NCBI RefSeq assembly: GCF_900167475.1
Contig: NZ_LT796768.1
Coordinates: 2,542,001-2,606,000, forward strand
Reading direction: 5' to 3'
DNA length: 64,000 bases
From: Aeromicrobium choanae
Lineage (GTDB): Bacteria > Actinomycetota > Actinomycetes > Propionibacteriales > Nocardioidaceae
The position numbers were made by a program, and so were the translations under genes. The notes below the pieces were generated by a model. The model was not told the DNA's origin. It was given only the letters and a program-made list of their open reading frames with translations, and did not search any database. Shown here one piece after another: positions 18,102 through 26,023 of this stretch (position 1 is its first letter; each line of letters starts with the position of its first letter).

Positions 18102-18281
18102 TCAGACCCGCGACGCCGGCGCCGTGGGGTCGGTGACGACGAGGTTCTCGGCGCCGCCGTCACCGTCGTCGCTCTTCTCGGGCGATGCGGGCTCGTCGGG
18201 CTCGATCGGGTTGCTCGGCTCGGTGGCGGGGTCGGCCGGGTCGGGGCCCTCGGCGGGCGCGTCGGGATGCGGGGTGGTCAT
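18102..18281 (-). CDS. Small acidic, proline-rich protein (59 aa)
   Basis: A 59-residue protein with start MTTPHPDAPAEGPDPADP and repeated P-D/E pairs, ending ENLVVTDPTAPASRV. It lacks hydrophobic or cysteine residues and should be disordered. GAGGATC upstream of the ATG is a fair ribosome binding site. A GCAT-N15-GGGTAC promoter ends 33 bases upstream. The start and the LLVPD/LVVTD element near the end resemble the small protein at 55256. Function unknown. Confidence 0.65.
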   Translation of the reverse strand: MTTPHPDAPAEGPDPADPATEPSNPIEPDEPASPEKSDDGDGGAENLVVTDPTAPASRV

Positions 18282-18314
18282 GTGATCCTCCTCATGCGGT
18301 CGGACATGGTTCAC

Positions 18315-18339
18315 GTACCCGACTCGCGATGATCCATGC
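18315..18339 (-). promoter_or_regulatory. SigB/F-type promoter for the small acidic and FAD/Rieske genes
   Basis: On the reverse strand GCAT (18339-18336), a 15-base spacer and GGGTAC (18320-18315). It is divergent from an equally spaced promoter at 18369-18393 with the same GCAT element. Confidence 0.6.
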
Positions 18340-18368
18340 GTCGGGGCACGATGGCTGCGCGGGCCGGC

Positions 18369-18393
18369 GCATGAGCCGCCCGTCTGGGGGTAC
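18369..18393 (+). promoter_or_regulatory. SigB/F-type promoter of the HDO-CDGSH-SDR operon
   Basis: GCAT at 18369-18372, 15-base spacer, GGGTAC at 18388-18393, 38 bases before the start codon at 18432. Confidence 0.6.
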
Positions 18394-18431
18394 GTACTCC
18401 GTGACCTCCGTCTCGATCGAAAGGACCGCGG

Positions 18432-19409
18432 ATGCCATCAGCCGTCCTCGCCGGCAGCCGGGCGACGACCTCGACCCTGCCCCAGCCCCGTGGCGACCTG
18501 AGTGCCGCGACCGTCGCTGCCCTGACCGGGGGAATGCCGTGGGACCGCGTGCCGAAGGTCAGGCCCTCGAGCATCGAGGACGGACTCCTCACCGTGTGGA
18601 TCGCGCACGAGCTGCACCATCGTGGCTTCGCCGAGGTGGAGGACGCCGAGTGGACGCCCGAGCTGATCGCGGTCCGCAATGACGTCGAGCGCGACCTCGA
18701 GGCGCGACTGCGCGAGCGCGCGGAGGGCAGGCTCCCCGAGTCCGCCGATCCGGACGTGCTGCTCGACTACGTGCGGGCCGACGAGGGCCGGTCGCTCGCG
18801 GAGTTCGTCCAGCGCGCCGCGACGGCCGATCAGGTCCGTGAGCTGTTGTGGTTGCGCTCGATCTACCACCTCAAGGAGGCCGACCCGACGGCGTGGACGG
18901 TGCCCCGGCTGCCGGGTCCCTCGCGCGCCGCGCTGGCCGAGCTGCAGTACGACGAGTACGGCGGCGGGCGACCCGAGCGCCTCCACGCGCAGCTGTTCGC
19001 CGACGGCATGAAGGCGCTCGGGCTCGACACGCGGGAGAACGCGGCGATCGACGACGTGCCGGTCGAGGTGCTGGAGATGAACGTGACCCTCACGATGTTC
19101 GGCCTCCAGCGCCGCCTGCGGGGCGCCGCCGTCGGTCACCTCGTGGCGTTCGAGGCCTCCAGCTCGGGACCGTCGCGGCGGATGTCGCGCGGCCTGCGCC
19201 GCCTCGGCCTCCCCGAGGAGATGGCGGCCTACTACGACGAGCACGTCGAGGCCGACGCCGTCCACGAGCAGACCGCGGCGCGCTTCATCGCCGGTGCGCT
19301 CGTCGAGGCGGAGCCGCACCTGGCCGAGGACGTCGCCTTCGGCGTGTTCACGTGCCTGGACCAGGAGAGCCGCTTCGCCGAGGCGATGTTCGAGAGGTGG
19401 GGTGTCTGA
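18432..19409 (+). CDS. Heme-oxygenase-like diiron protein (iron-containing redox enzyme family)
   Basis: A 325-residue all-helical protein. The pattern E170-LQYDEYGG, His185 (RLHAQLF) and the later HVEADAVHE (His271, Glu273, Asp275, His278) fits the heme-oxygenase-like diiron oxidase/oxygenase (HDO) superfamily, which includes UndA, SznF and CADD relatives. Members activate oxygen at a nonheme diiron site; the substrate here is unknown. AAAGGA precedes the ATG. Its stop overlaps the CDGSH start in TGATG, so a small Fe-S protein is co-translated with it and might act as its electron donor. It heads a five-gene operon under a SigB/F-like promoter. Confidence 0.88.
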   Translation: MPSAVLAGSRATTSTLPQPRGDLSAATVAALTGGMPWDRVPKVRPSSIEDGLLTVWIAHELHHRGFAEVEDAEWTPELIAVRNDVERDLEARLRERAEGRLPESADPDVLLDYVRADEGRSLAEFVQRAATADQVRELLWLRSIYHLKEADPTAWTVPRLPGPSRAALAELQYDEYGGGRPERLHAQLFADGMKALGLDTRENAAIDDVPVEVLEMNVTLTMFGLQRRLRGAAVGHLVAFEASSSGPSRRMSRGLRRLGLPEEMAAYYDEHVEADAVHEQTAARFIAGALVEAEPHLAEDVAFGVFTCLDQESRFAEAMFERWGV

Positions 19410-19624
19410 TGGCGCGCAAGGTCGACGTCAGCGTGGTCCCGAACGGGCCACTGCTGATCCGTGGGGACATCGGGGTCCACGCCCCGGACGGCGAGGTGCA
19501 CCGCACCGAGCGGCCCGTCAGTGCCGTGTGCCGGTGCGGCAAGTCGGCGTCGCTGCCGTGGTGCGATGCGACGCACCAGCTGATCAGGACCAGGTTCGAC
19601 GAGGAAGGAGATCGCGATGAGTGA
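19409..19624 (+). CDS. CDGSH iron-sulfur domain protein
   Basis: A 71-residue protein consisting of one CDGSH [2Fe-2S] site: Cys41-x-Cys43, then Cys52-D-x2-His56 in CRCGKSASLPWCDATH. The 3Cys-1His ligand set is complete. No membrane anchor is present. Its ATG shares bases with the stop of the upstream HDO gene, and its end overlaps the SDR start by eight bases. Such proteins carry out one-electron or cluster transfer; serving the HDO enzyme is a plausible inference. Confidence 0.93.
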   Translation: MARKVDVSVVPNGPLLIRGDIGVHAPDGEVHRTERPVSAVCRCGKSASLPWCDATHQLIRTRFDEEGDRDE

Positions 19625-20480
19625 GGAACAGGACGGATTCCCGGCACAGCAGCAGGAGCCCCCGGGACTGACCGAGCCGATGGAGCCCCGGCCGGACCAC
19701 GGCGAGGAGAGCTACGTCGGGTCGAACCGGCTCGAGGGGCGCAAGGCGCTCATCACCGGCGGTGACTCCGGCATCGGCCGGGCGGTCGCCATCGCCTACG
19801 CCCGCGAGGGTGCCGACGTGGCGTTCACCTACATGCCCGAGGAGGTCGAGGACGCCCGCGAGACGTCGCGGCTGATCGAGGAGGCGGGACGCACGAGCCT
19901 GCCGATCGAGGCCGACCTGCGCGACAGCGCGACGTGCGACCGCGTGGTGGCGCAGGCCCACGACGGCCTGGGCGGACTCGACGTCCTGGTCAACAACGCC
20001 GGCTTCCAGATGGCCCGCGACGAGGGCCTCGAGCAGATGGACGACGAGCGGATCGAGCGCACGTACACGACGAACGTGTTCGCGCTGCTGTGGCTCGTCC
20101 GCGCCGCCCTGCCGCACCTCGGCCGCGGGTCGAGCATCATCAACAACTCGTCGATCCAGGCGTACGAGCCGTCGACGAGCCTGCTGGACTACGCGTCCAC
20201 GAAGGCCGCGATCAACAACCTGACGGTGAACCTGGCGGCCGAGCTCGGTCCGCGGGGCATCCGGGTCAACGCGGTGGCGCCGGGCCCGATCTGGACTCCG
20301 CTGCAGCCCGCGACGCAGCCCGAGGAGAAGATCGAGCAGTTCGGCTCCGACACGCCGCTGGGCCGGGCCGGCCAGCCGGCCGAGCTCGCGGGTGCGTTCG
20401 TGTTCCTGGCGAGTGAGCGGGAGGCCAGCTACGTCTCGGCCACCGTCCTGGGCGTCACCGGCGGAAAGCCGGTCTTCTGA
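19617..20480 (+). CDS. Short-chain dehydrogenase with N-terminal extension (YghA/YhxC-like)
   Basis: A 287-residue SDR. Residues 1-40 form a Glu/Pro-rich extension typical of the general-stress SDR group (B. subtilis YhxC, E. coli YghA). The cofactor loop is ALITGGDSGIGRAVA (about 44-58), followed by LVNNAGFQ, the serine INNSSIQAY and the Y-x3-K pair in DYASTKAAINN. NADP dependence and a carbonyl substrate are expected. It overlaps the CDGSH gene by eight bases and is followed in TGATG by the methyltransferase. Confidence 0.93.
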   Translation: MSEEQDGFPAQQQEPPGLTEPMEPRPDHGEESYVGSNRLEGRKALITGGDSGIGRAVAIAYAREGADVAFTYMPEEVEDARETSRLIEEAGRTSLPIEADLRDSATCDRVVAQAHDGLGGLDVLVNNAGFQMARDEGLEQMDDERIERTYTTNVFALLWLVRAALPHLGRGSSIINNSSIQAYEPSTSLLDYASTKAAINNLTVNLAAELGPRGIRVNAVAPGPIWTPLQPATQPEEKIEQFGSDTPLGRAGQPAELAGAFVFLASEREASYVSATVLGVTGGKPVF

Positions 20481-21115
20481 TGCTCCAGGCCTCCGAGCCG
20501 CAGGCGCGGACGACGACCTTCGGCGGCCGGCCGATCGGCCACGACGAGCGCGTCCTGACGCCTCGCCCGTGGACCGAGGCCCAGTCGCTGTGGGCGCGGG
20601 AGCTGCTCGACACGGTGCCCGCGGGCCCGGTGCTCGAGGTGTGCGCGGGCGCCGGCCACATCGGCCTGCTCGCCGTGGCCGGCACCGGTCGTCACCTCGT
20701 GCAGGTGGACGCCGACCTGCACGCCTGCGTGTGGGCCTCGCGCAACGCCCGCGTGTGGGGCGTCGACTCCGACATCCGCCACGGCGCGATGGCCGAGGCC
20801 CTCATGCCCGACGAGCGGTTCGCGCTGGTCATCGCCGACCCGCCGTACCTCCCCTCGGACGGCGTGAGCGAGTTCCCCGAGGATCCACTCACCGCGATCG
20901 ACGGGGGCTCCGACGGGCTCGACCTCGCTCGCGAGTGCCTGACGGTCATCGGGCGGCACCTCGTCCGTGGAGGTGCGGCCCTGCTCCAGCTGCGCGACGA
21001 GGCCCAGGGTCGCGAGCTCGCGGTCGACGCCGCGGCGTGTGGCCTGTCGATCGACGAGAGCCGACAGTTCGACGGCGGAGCGGTCCTGCTGCTGCGTCGC
21101 ACGACGGAAGGATGA
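20480..21115 (+). CDS. HemK/PrmC-like methyltransferase
   Basis: A 211-residue protein. LEVCAGAGHIGLLAV (about 53-67) is the SAM loop and VIADPPYLPSDGV (about 117-129) is an N/D-P-P-Y motif, which usually methylates planar nitrogen in glutamine, adenine or guanine. It lacks the N-terminal helical domain of PrmC, so release factor is not the obvious target. Its ATG shares a base with the stop of the SDR gene. Its target is unknown. Confidence 0.85.
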   Translation: MLQASEPQARTTTFGGRPIGHDERVLTPRPWTEAQSLWARELLDTVPAGPVLEVCAGAGHIGLLAVAGTGRHLVQVDADLHACVWASRNARVWGVDSDIRHGAMAEALMPDERFALVIADPPYLPSDGVSEFPEDPLTAIDGGSDGLDLARECLTVIGRHLVRGGAALLQLRDEAQGRELAVDAAACGLSIDESRQFDGGAVLLLRRTTEG

Positions 21116-21119
21116 ACCG

Positions 21120-21341
21120 ATGAACAGCACTCCCGCGAACGGTGACCAGGCCGAGGGCAAGGCCGACAAGCTGGCCGACGACCTCACGGTGGACCCGCAG
21201 CACCAGAACGTGAGCGAGCCGGGCGGCGACGAGCAGGAGGCCGGCACCGAGACGGTGCCCGGCGTCGAGGGCCCCGAAGGCGTCCCCGACCTGCCTGTCA
21301 CCGACGACCCGGGCACCGGCGGGCCCGGCGACGACGACTGA
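21120..21341 (+). CDS. Small acidic, disordered protein (73 aa)
   Basis: A 73-residue protein, rich in Gly, Asp, Glu and Pro (MNSTPANGDQAEGKADKLAD, ending GPGDDD). It starts four bases after the methyltransferase stop, preceded by GGAAGGATG. As the last gene of the HDO operon it should be induced with the stress sigma. No domain is recognised. The N-terminal NGDQAEGKADKLADD has a faint CsbD-like look, but it is too short to claim that family. Confidence 0.65.
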   Translation: MNSTPANGDQAEGKADKLADDLTVDPQHQNVSEPGGDEQEAGTETVPGVEGPEGVPDLPVTDDPGTGGPGDDD

Positions 21342-21360
21342 GTCTCGTCGCCCCGGTGCG

Positions 21361-21384
21361 GGACCTCGTCAGTCGGCGAGGTCC
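21361..21384. terminator. Hairpin at the convergent end of the HDO operon and hydrolase gene
   Basis: GGACCTCG and CGAGGTCC form a perfect eight-base stem around TCAGTCGG. It overlaps the stop codon of the isochorismatase-like gene and can serve both strands. Confidence 0.5.
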
Positions 21385-21908
21385 TCGGGGGAGACCACGT
21401 CCTGGCGGTACTGCTCGCGCAGCCACTTCAACGCGGCCACGTGGGCCTGCTCGTCGGCCGAGGTGACCGCGCCGTCGGCGATCTGCACCCGGAAGTCGTG
21501 CGCGTAGGCGGTCGCGGCGGTCATCGCGATGCACGCCTCGGTGACCACACCGGCGAGGACGAGCTCGTCCACGCCGAGCTCGCGCAGGCGCTCCAGCAGG
21601 TCGGTGCCGTGGAACGCGTCGTCGCGCCGCTTCGTGAGCTCGAGGTCCGGGCGCAGGTCCAGCTCGGTGAGCGTCTCGGCGCCCTTCGTGCCCTCGAGCG
21701 CGACCGGCTGGTCGTCGTCGCGCATGTTGAGTGCCCAGGTCATCTTGTCCTCGGGCAGCACGGTGCGGACCTCCACGATGGGCACGTCATGGTCACGCGC
21801 CCAGTCCGTCCAGCTCTGCACGGCGCGGACGATCTGGGACCGCTGCTCGCGCAGGCCCGGGGGGTCGAGGAAGTCCTCCTGCAGGTCGATGATCACGAGA
21901 GCACGCAT
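21369..21908 (-). CDS. Isochorismatase-fold cysteine hydrolase
   Basis: A 179-residue protein of the isochorismatase-like hydrolase superfamily. The catalytic Asp is in LVIIDLQEDFL, the Lys in LTKRRDDAFHGTDL, and the Cys in VLAGVVTEACIAMTA at about residue 128, preceded by the expected cis-peptide pair. Substrates in the family include nicotinamide, isochorismate and N-carbamoyl compounds; this one is not assignable. A CACAAT box lies six bases before the ATG, indicating leaderless translation. Confidence 0.93.
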   Translation of the reverse strand: MRALVIIDLQEDFLDPPGLREQRSQIVRAVQSWTDWARDHDVPIVEVRTVLPEDKMTWALNMRDDDQPVALEGTKGAETLTELDLRPDLELTKRRDDAFHGTDLLERLRELGVDELVLAGVVTEACIAMTAATAYAHDFRVQIADGAVTSADEQAHVAALKWLREQYRQDVVSPEDLAD

Positions 21909-21955
21909 GGGGCCATTGTGCCGTCGGCCCGCGGCCGCTGCCCGGCGAGTGCCGG

Positions 21956-22732
21956 TCAGCGCGGGGGCATCCGGATCGCGCCGTCGACGCGGACCGTCTC
22001 CCCGTTCATGTACGAGTTCGTGACGCACTCGACGACCATGCTGGCCAGCTCGTCGGGCTGTCCCAGGCGCTTGGGGAAGTTTACCGACTCGCCGAGCTTG
22101 GCCTTGAACTGCTCGGCCGCCTCGCCCTCGCCGTAGATCGGGGTGTCGATGAGGCCCGGGGCCACGGTGTTGACGCGCACGCCGATGGCCGCGAGGTCGC
22201 GCGCCACGGGAAGGGTCATGCCCACCACGCCGCCCTTCGACGACGAGTACGCCGCCTGGCCGATCTGGCCGTCGAACGCCGCGACGGAGGCCAAGTTGCA
22301 GATCGCGCCGCGCTCGCCGGACTCCAGCGGCTCGGTGCGGCCGATCGCGGTGGCGGCGAGACGGATCGCGTCGAAGGTGCCGATCAGGTTGATCGCGATG
22401 ACCTTCTTGTAGGCGTCGAGGTCGTGCGCCGACTCGAACTGCCCGTCGCGACCGACCGTGCGCTGGGCCCAGCCGATGCCGGCCGAGTTCACCAGGACGC
22501 GCAGCGGCGCGAGCTCCTCGGCCGCGGCGACCGCCGTCTGGATCTGGTCGGTGTCGGTCACGTCGACGTGGATGAAGACGCCCCCGACCTCGTTCGCGAG
22601 GGCCCGGCCGGCCTCGTCGTTGAGGTCGGCGACGACCACGCGGGCGCCCTTCGCGGCGAGCTGGCGGACGACGGCCGCGCCGATGCCCGAGGCTCCGCCG
22701 GTGACGATGGCTGATGCTCCACTGATGTCCAT
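21956..22732 (-). CDS. SDR, 3-hydroxyacyl-CoA dehydrogenase type II-like
   Basis: A 258-residue classical [23 protein letters not shown] is the cofactor site, LVNSAGI the central motif and [14 protein letters not shown] the active-site Y-x3-[20 protein letters not shown] and the mid-region DTPIYG resemble type II 3-hydroxyacyl-CoA dehydrogenase (17-beta-HSD10), which oxidises short-chain hydroxyacyl-CoAs in isoleucine and fatty-acid breakdown. It is divergent from an acyl-CoA dehydrogenase gene, which supports a beta-oxidation role. The ATG at 22732 is preferred over an upstream TTG four codons earlier. Confidence 0.88.
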   Translation of the reverse strand: MDISGASAIVTGGASGIGAAVVRQLAAKGARVVVADLNDEAGRALANEVGGVFIHVDVTDTDQIQTAVAAAEELAPLRVLVNSAGIGWAQRTVGRDGQFESAHDLDAYKKVIAINLIGTFDAIRLAATAIGRTEPLESGERGAICNLASVAAFDGQIGQAAYSSSKGGVVGMTLPVARDLAAIGVRVNTVAPGLIDTPIYGEGEAAEQFKAKLGESVNFPKRLGQPDELASMVVECVTNSYMNGETVRVDGAIRMPPR

Positions 22733-22819
22733 GCCCTGATCCAATCATCCGCGCGGTGGTCCATGCTGGAGGAGCCGCCGACCGACTCACCCAGACCGAC
22801 GCACCCCAGGAGGACAGCC

Positions 22820-23956
22820 GTGGCCGTGGATCGTCTGATGTCCAGCGACGAGGCGAACGATTTGATCGCCCTGACGCGCCAGATCGTGGACGACCAGCTG
22901 CGACCGCGTGTCGATGCTGACGAGCGGTCGGGCACCTTCCCGCGCGACATCTTCCGCACGCTGGGCCGCGCCGGCCTGCTGGGCCTGCCGTACGGCGAGG
23001 AGCTCGGTGGAGGCGGTCAGCCGTACGAGGTCTACCTGCAGGTCGTCGAGGAGATCGCGATCGCCTGGGCCAGTGTCGGCGTGGGCACGAGTGTGCACGC
23101 GCTGAGCTGCTTCGGCCTCGACCACGCGGGCACGCCCGAGCAGAAGCAGCGCTGGCTGCCGGACATGCTCGGTGGCGAGCTGCTGGGGGCGTACTGCCTG
23201 TCCGAGGCGCACGCCGGCTCCGATCCTGGCGCGATGCGCACCACCGCCCGCCGCGACGGCGACGACTACGTCATCCGCGGCGCGAAGGCCTGGACCACCC
23301 ACGGTGGACAGGCCGACTACTACAAGGTGATGGCGCGCGCCGAAGCCGGCATCACCTGCTTCCTGGTTCCCGCCGACACCGAGGGCCTTACGGCCGACGT
23401 GCCCGAGGACAAGATGGGCCTGATGGGCTCGACCACCGCGACGATGCTGTTCGACGACGTCCGGGTGCCGGTGGAGCGACGCCTCGGCGACGAGGGTCAG
23501 GGGCTGGCGATCGCGCTGGCCGGGCTCGACTCGGGACGGCTCGGGATCGCCGCGGTCGCCACCGGCGTCGCGCAGGGCGCCCTCGACGCCGCGGTCGCCT
23601 ACGCCAAGGAGCGCGAGGCCTTCGGCGTGCCGATCATCGACCACCAGGGCCTGACGTTCCTGCTGGCCGACATGGCGGCGGCTGTCGAGTCCGCGCGGGC
23701 CACCTACCTGGCGGCCGCGCGGCTGCGCGACCTCGGCCGCCCCTTCTCGCGGCAGGCCGCGATCGCGAAGCTCGTCGCCACCGACAACGCGATGAGGGTG
23801 ACCACCGACGCCGTGCAGGTCCTCGGCGGCGCCGGCTACACGAAGGACTTCCCCGTCGAGCGGTACATGCGCGAGACGAAGGTGATGCAGATCTTCGAGG
23901 GCACCAACCAGATCCAGCGCCTCGTCATCGGGCGCGACCTCAAGAAGCGCGGCTGA
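22820..23956 (+). CDS. Acyl-CoA dehydrogenase
   Basis: A 378-residue FAD flavoprotein that introduces a trans-2 double bond into acyl-CoA. CLSEAHAGSDPGAMRTTA and the later EREAFGVPIIDHQG are the family signatures, and the catalytic glutamate lies in QIFEGTNQIQRLVIGR at about residue 362. The start is a GTG with AGGAGG seven bases upstream. Electron acceptor would be ETF, not encoded here. The divergent SDR could carry out a later beta-oxidation step. Confidence 0.93.
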   Translation: MAVDRLMSSDEANDLIALTRQIVDDQLRPRVDADERSGTFPRDIFRTLGRAGLLGLPYGEELGGGGQPYEVYLQVVEEIAIAWASVGVGTSVHALSCFGLDHAGTPEQKQRWLPDMLGGELLGAYCLSEAHAGSDPGAMRTTARRDGDDYVIRGAKAWTTHGGQADYYKVMARAEAGITCFLVPADTEGLTADVPEDKMGLMGSTTATMLFDDVRVPVERRLGDEGQGLAIALAGLDSGRLGIAAVATGVAQGALDAAVAYAKEREAFGVPIIDHQGLTFLLADMAAAVESARATYLAAARLRDLGRPFSRQAAIAKLVATDNAMRVTTDAVQVLGGAGYTKDFPVERYMRETKVMQIFEGTNQIQRLVIGRDLKKRG

Positions 23957-23995
23957 CCCGCGGCACCAGCCCACCCCCTCGCCGCCCGTCGCTGC

Positions 23996-24058
23996 CCACT
24001 TTTGGATCAGGATGCACGTTCTCCGGACACATCGACGTTGATCCCGTTCCAAAAGTGG
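23996..24058. terminator. Long imperfect palindrome after the acyl-CoA dehydrogenase gene
   Basis: CCACTTTTGGA at 23996-24006 pairs with TCCAAAAGTGG at 24048-24058, and the next 13 bases inward pair imperfectly. It lies 40 bases past the stop. The outer arms resemble the element at 46346 (AACTTTTG). A terminator is the likely role. Confidence 0.5.
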
Positions 24059-24127
24059 CCAGGGGGCGCGGGGGCCCGGGGAGCGATCAGGACGGGAGCT
24101 GACCCCGGCCCGTGCGACGGTGGGCGG

Positions 24128-25015
24128 GTGGATGCCGGTGTGCACCTCCCGCAGATCGACTTCACCGCGACGCCGTTGGACGGCTCCCACCTCGCGGAGG
24201 TGGTCGACGCCGCCCGCGACCTGGGGTTCGCCGCGCTGTCGGCCAACGACCACCTGACCTTCCCGAGCCCGTGGGCCGACGGGCTCGTGCTGCTGGCCGC
24301 CGCGGCCGCACGCTCGGGCGAGATGGAGCTCGTCACCAGCGCGGCGCTGCCCGTGCTGCGCGGCGCGCGCTCCTTCGGGGCGGCGATGCTGACCCTCGAG
24401 CGGCTCGCTCCGGGACGCGTCGTGGCGGGCGTCGGGCCAGGATCGTCGCGGTCGGACTACGCCCTCGCCGACGTCCCGTGGGAGGAGCGGTGGACACGGT
24501 TCGACGCGGCCCTCGGGGTGCTGAGGGCCCAGCTCGCCCGGCACGGGTCCCGGGCGCAGGTGCCCCTCTGGGTGGCCAGCTGGGGCTCGCCGGCCGGCAT
24601 CGACCGGGTGGCCCGGTGCGGCGACGGCTGGCTGGCCTCGGCGTTCCACACCACCCCGTCGGAGTTCGGGCGCACCCGCGAGAGCCTGGCGCAGGCGTGC
24701 CACCGGCTCGGCCGCGCCGAGCCGCCTCACGCGCTCGTCACGATGTGGACCTGGGTCACGCAGGACACCCGGGTCGCCGAGCGGGTGCTGGCGAGCCTGC
24801 TGGCGCCCGCCCTCGCCCGCGACCCCGAGACGCTGCGCGGTCGGGTGTGCGTCGGCCCGGCCGAGACGTGCGCGGAGCTGCTGTCCGAGTACGCCGCGCA
24901 GGGCTGCCGACGCGTGCACTTCTGGCCCGTGGGCGACGAGTCGCGCCAGCTCCGACGGCTCGCCGAGGACGTCCTGCCGCACGTGGTGGCGGCGCCCCCG
25001 GTCTCAACCGGGTGA
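24128..25015 (+). CDS. LLM-class (luciferase-like) flavin-dependent oxidoreductase
   Basis: A 295-residue TIM-barrel protein: VDAARDLGFAALSANDHLTF, ELVTSAALPVLRG, RVVAGVGPGSSRSDY and VPLWVASWGSPAGIDRVARCGDGWL are the successive strands of the bacterial luciferase-like family, using F420 or reduced FMN. The start is a GTG at 24128; no good ribosome site is visible. Its end overlaps the LysR gene by 12 bases. Substrate unknown. Confidence 0.88.
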   Translation: MDAGVHLPQIDFTATPLDGSHLAEVVDAARDLGFAALSANDHLTFPSPWADGLVLLAAAAARSGEMELVTSAALPVLRGARSFGAAMLTLERLAPGRVVAGVGPGSSRSDYALADVPWEERWTRFDAALGVLRAQLARHGSRAQVPLWVASWGSPAGIDRVARCGDGWLASAFHTTPSEFGRTRESLAQACHRLGRAEPPHALVTMWTWVTQDTRVAERVLASLLAPALARDPETLRGRVCVGPAETCAELLSEYAAQGCRRVHFWPVGDESRQLRRLAEDVLPHVVAAPPVSTG

Positions 25016-25936
25016 GGAACGGCCGGCGGTGACGCGCCGGAGCAGCGCCACCATCGTGGTGGCCGCGGCCGGTCGGAACGGGTCCACCGGGCACGCGACC
25101 ATGACCTCGCGGGTCGGGGCCGGATCCTGCAGCATCCGCACCTCGACCCCCGCGATCCGGCGCGACGCCACGAGCCCCGGGACCACGGCGATGCCCAGGC
25201 CGGCCGCGACGAACGCCTGCACGGCGAGGTAGTCGTCCGACGCGATGCCCACGCGCGGCTCGAACCCGACGGCGCGACAGCGACCTCGGACGATCTGGAA
25301 CCAGGTGCTCGCCGAGCCGCCCCCGACCCACGTCTCCTGGTCGAGGTCGGCCAGCGACAGCGCGCCCTTTCGCGCGGCCAGCCGGTGCGACCGCGGCACG
25401 AGCAGCCGGTAGGGGTCCAGGAAGAGCGATGTCAGCTCCACCCCGTCGTCGAGGCCCGGGAGCCGGCGCTCGACGCTGTCGTCGAACACCAGGGCCACGT
25501 CCAGCTCGCGGTTGAGCAGTCGTGGCACGAGACCCTGCAGGTGGTCGTCGACGACCGTGAACGTGACGTCCGGCGACTGGATGGCCAGCAGCGCCAGCGC
25601 CCGGGGGACGAACGTGGCCAGCGCGGTGGGGAAGCCGCCCACGCGCAGGCGGCGGTGGTGGTGGCCCGCCAGCTCCTCCAGGTCGAGTCCGGCGGCCTCC
25701 AGCCGAGCCAGCACGGCGGTGGCGTGGCCGGCGAGGACCCGGCCGGCCACCGTGACGTCGACGGGCCGGGTGCCGCGTTGGACGAGGGGAAGGCCGACCT
25801 GCTGCTCGAGAGCGGCGACGTGCTGGCTGACGGCCGACTGCGACATGCCGAGCCGGTCCGCGGCGGCGGAGAAGGAGTCGGCACCGTCGAGGGCTGCGAG
25901 CACGCGCAGCGAGGAAACCGATCGCATCAGTTCCAC
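25004..25936 (-). CDS. LysR-family transcriptional regulator
   Basis: A 310-residue LysR protein. Winged helix-turn-helix at residues about 7-66 (SFSAAADRLGMSQSAVSQHV), then an effector domain of two Rossmann-like lobes (RRLRVGGFPTALATFV onward). The GTG at 25936 has TACAGT seven bases upstream, so it is probably leaderless; a second start, ATG 25927, is three codons in. It is convergent with the LLM oxidoreductase, overlapping by 12 bases, and divergent from the methyltransferase at 26024, which may be its target. Confidence 0.93.
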   Translation of the reverse strand: MELMRSVSSLRVLAALDGADSFSAAADRLGMSQSAVSQHVAALEQQVGLPLVQRGTRPVDVTVAGRVLAGHATAVLARLEAAGLDLEELAGHHHRRLRVGGFPTALATFVPRALALLAIQSPDVTFTVVDDHLQGLVPRLLNRELDVALVFDDSVERRLPGLDDGVELTSLFLDPYRLLVPRSHRLAARKGALSLADLDQETWVGGGSASTWFQIVRGRCRAVGFEPRVGIASDDYLAVQAFVAAGLGIAVVPGLVASRRIAGVEVRMLQDPAPTREVMVACPVDPFRPAAATTMVALLRRVTAGRSSPG

Positions 25937-26023
25937 TTATCGGACTGTAGCACCGGAACAGCCTGCGGATCCGGGGCGAACGCATGCTGGGGGAGCCCCC
26001 GGACGAGCCCCTCAGGAGTCACC

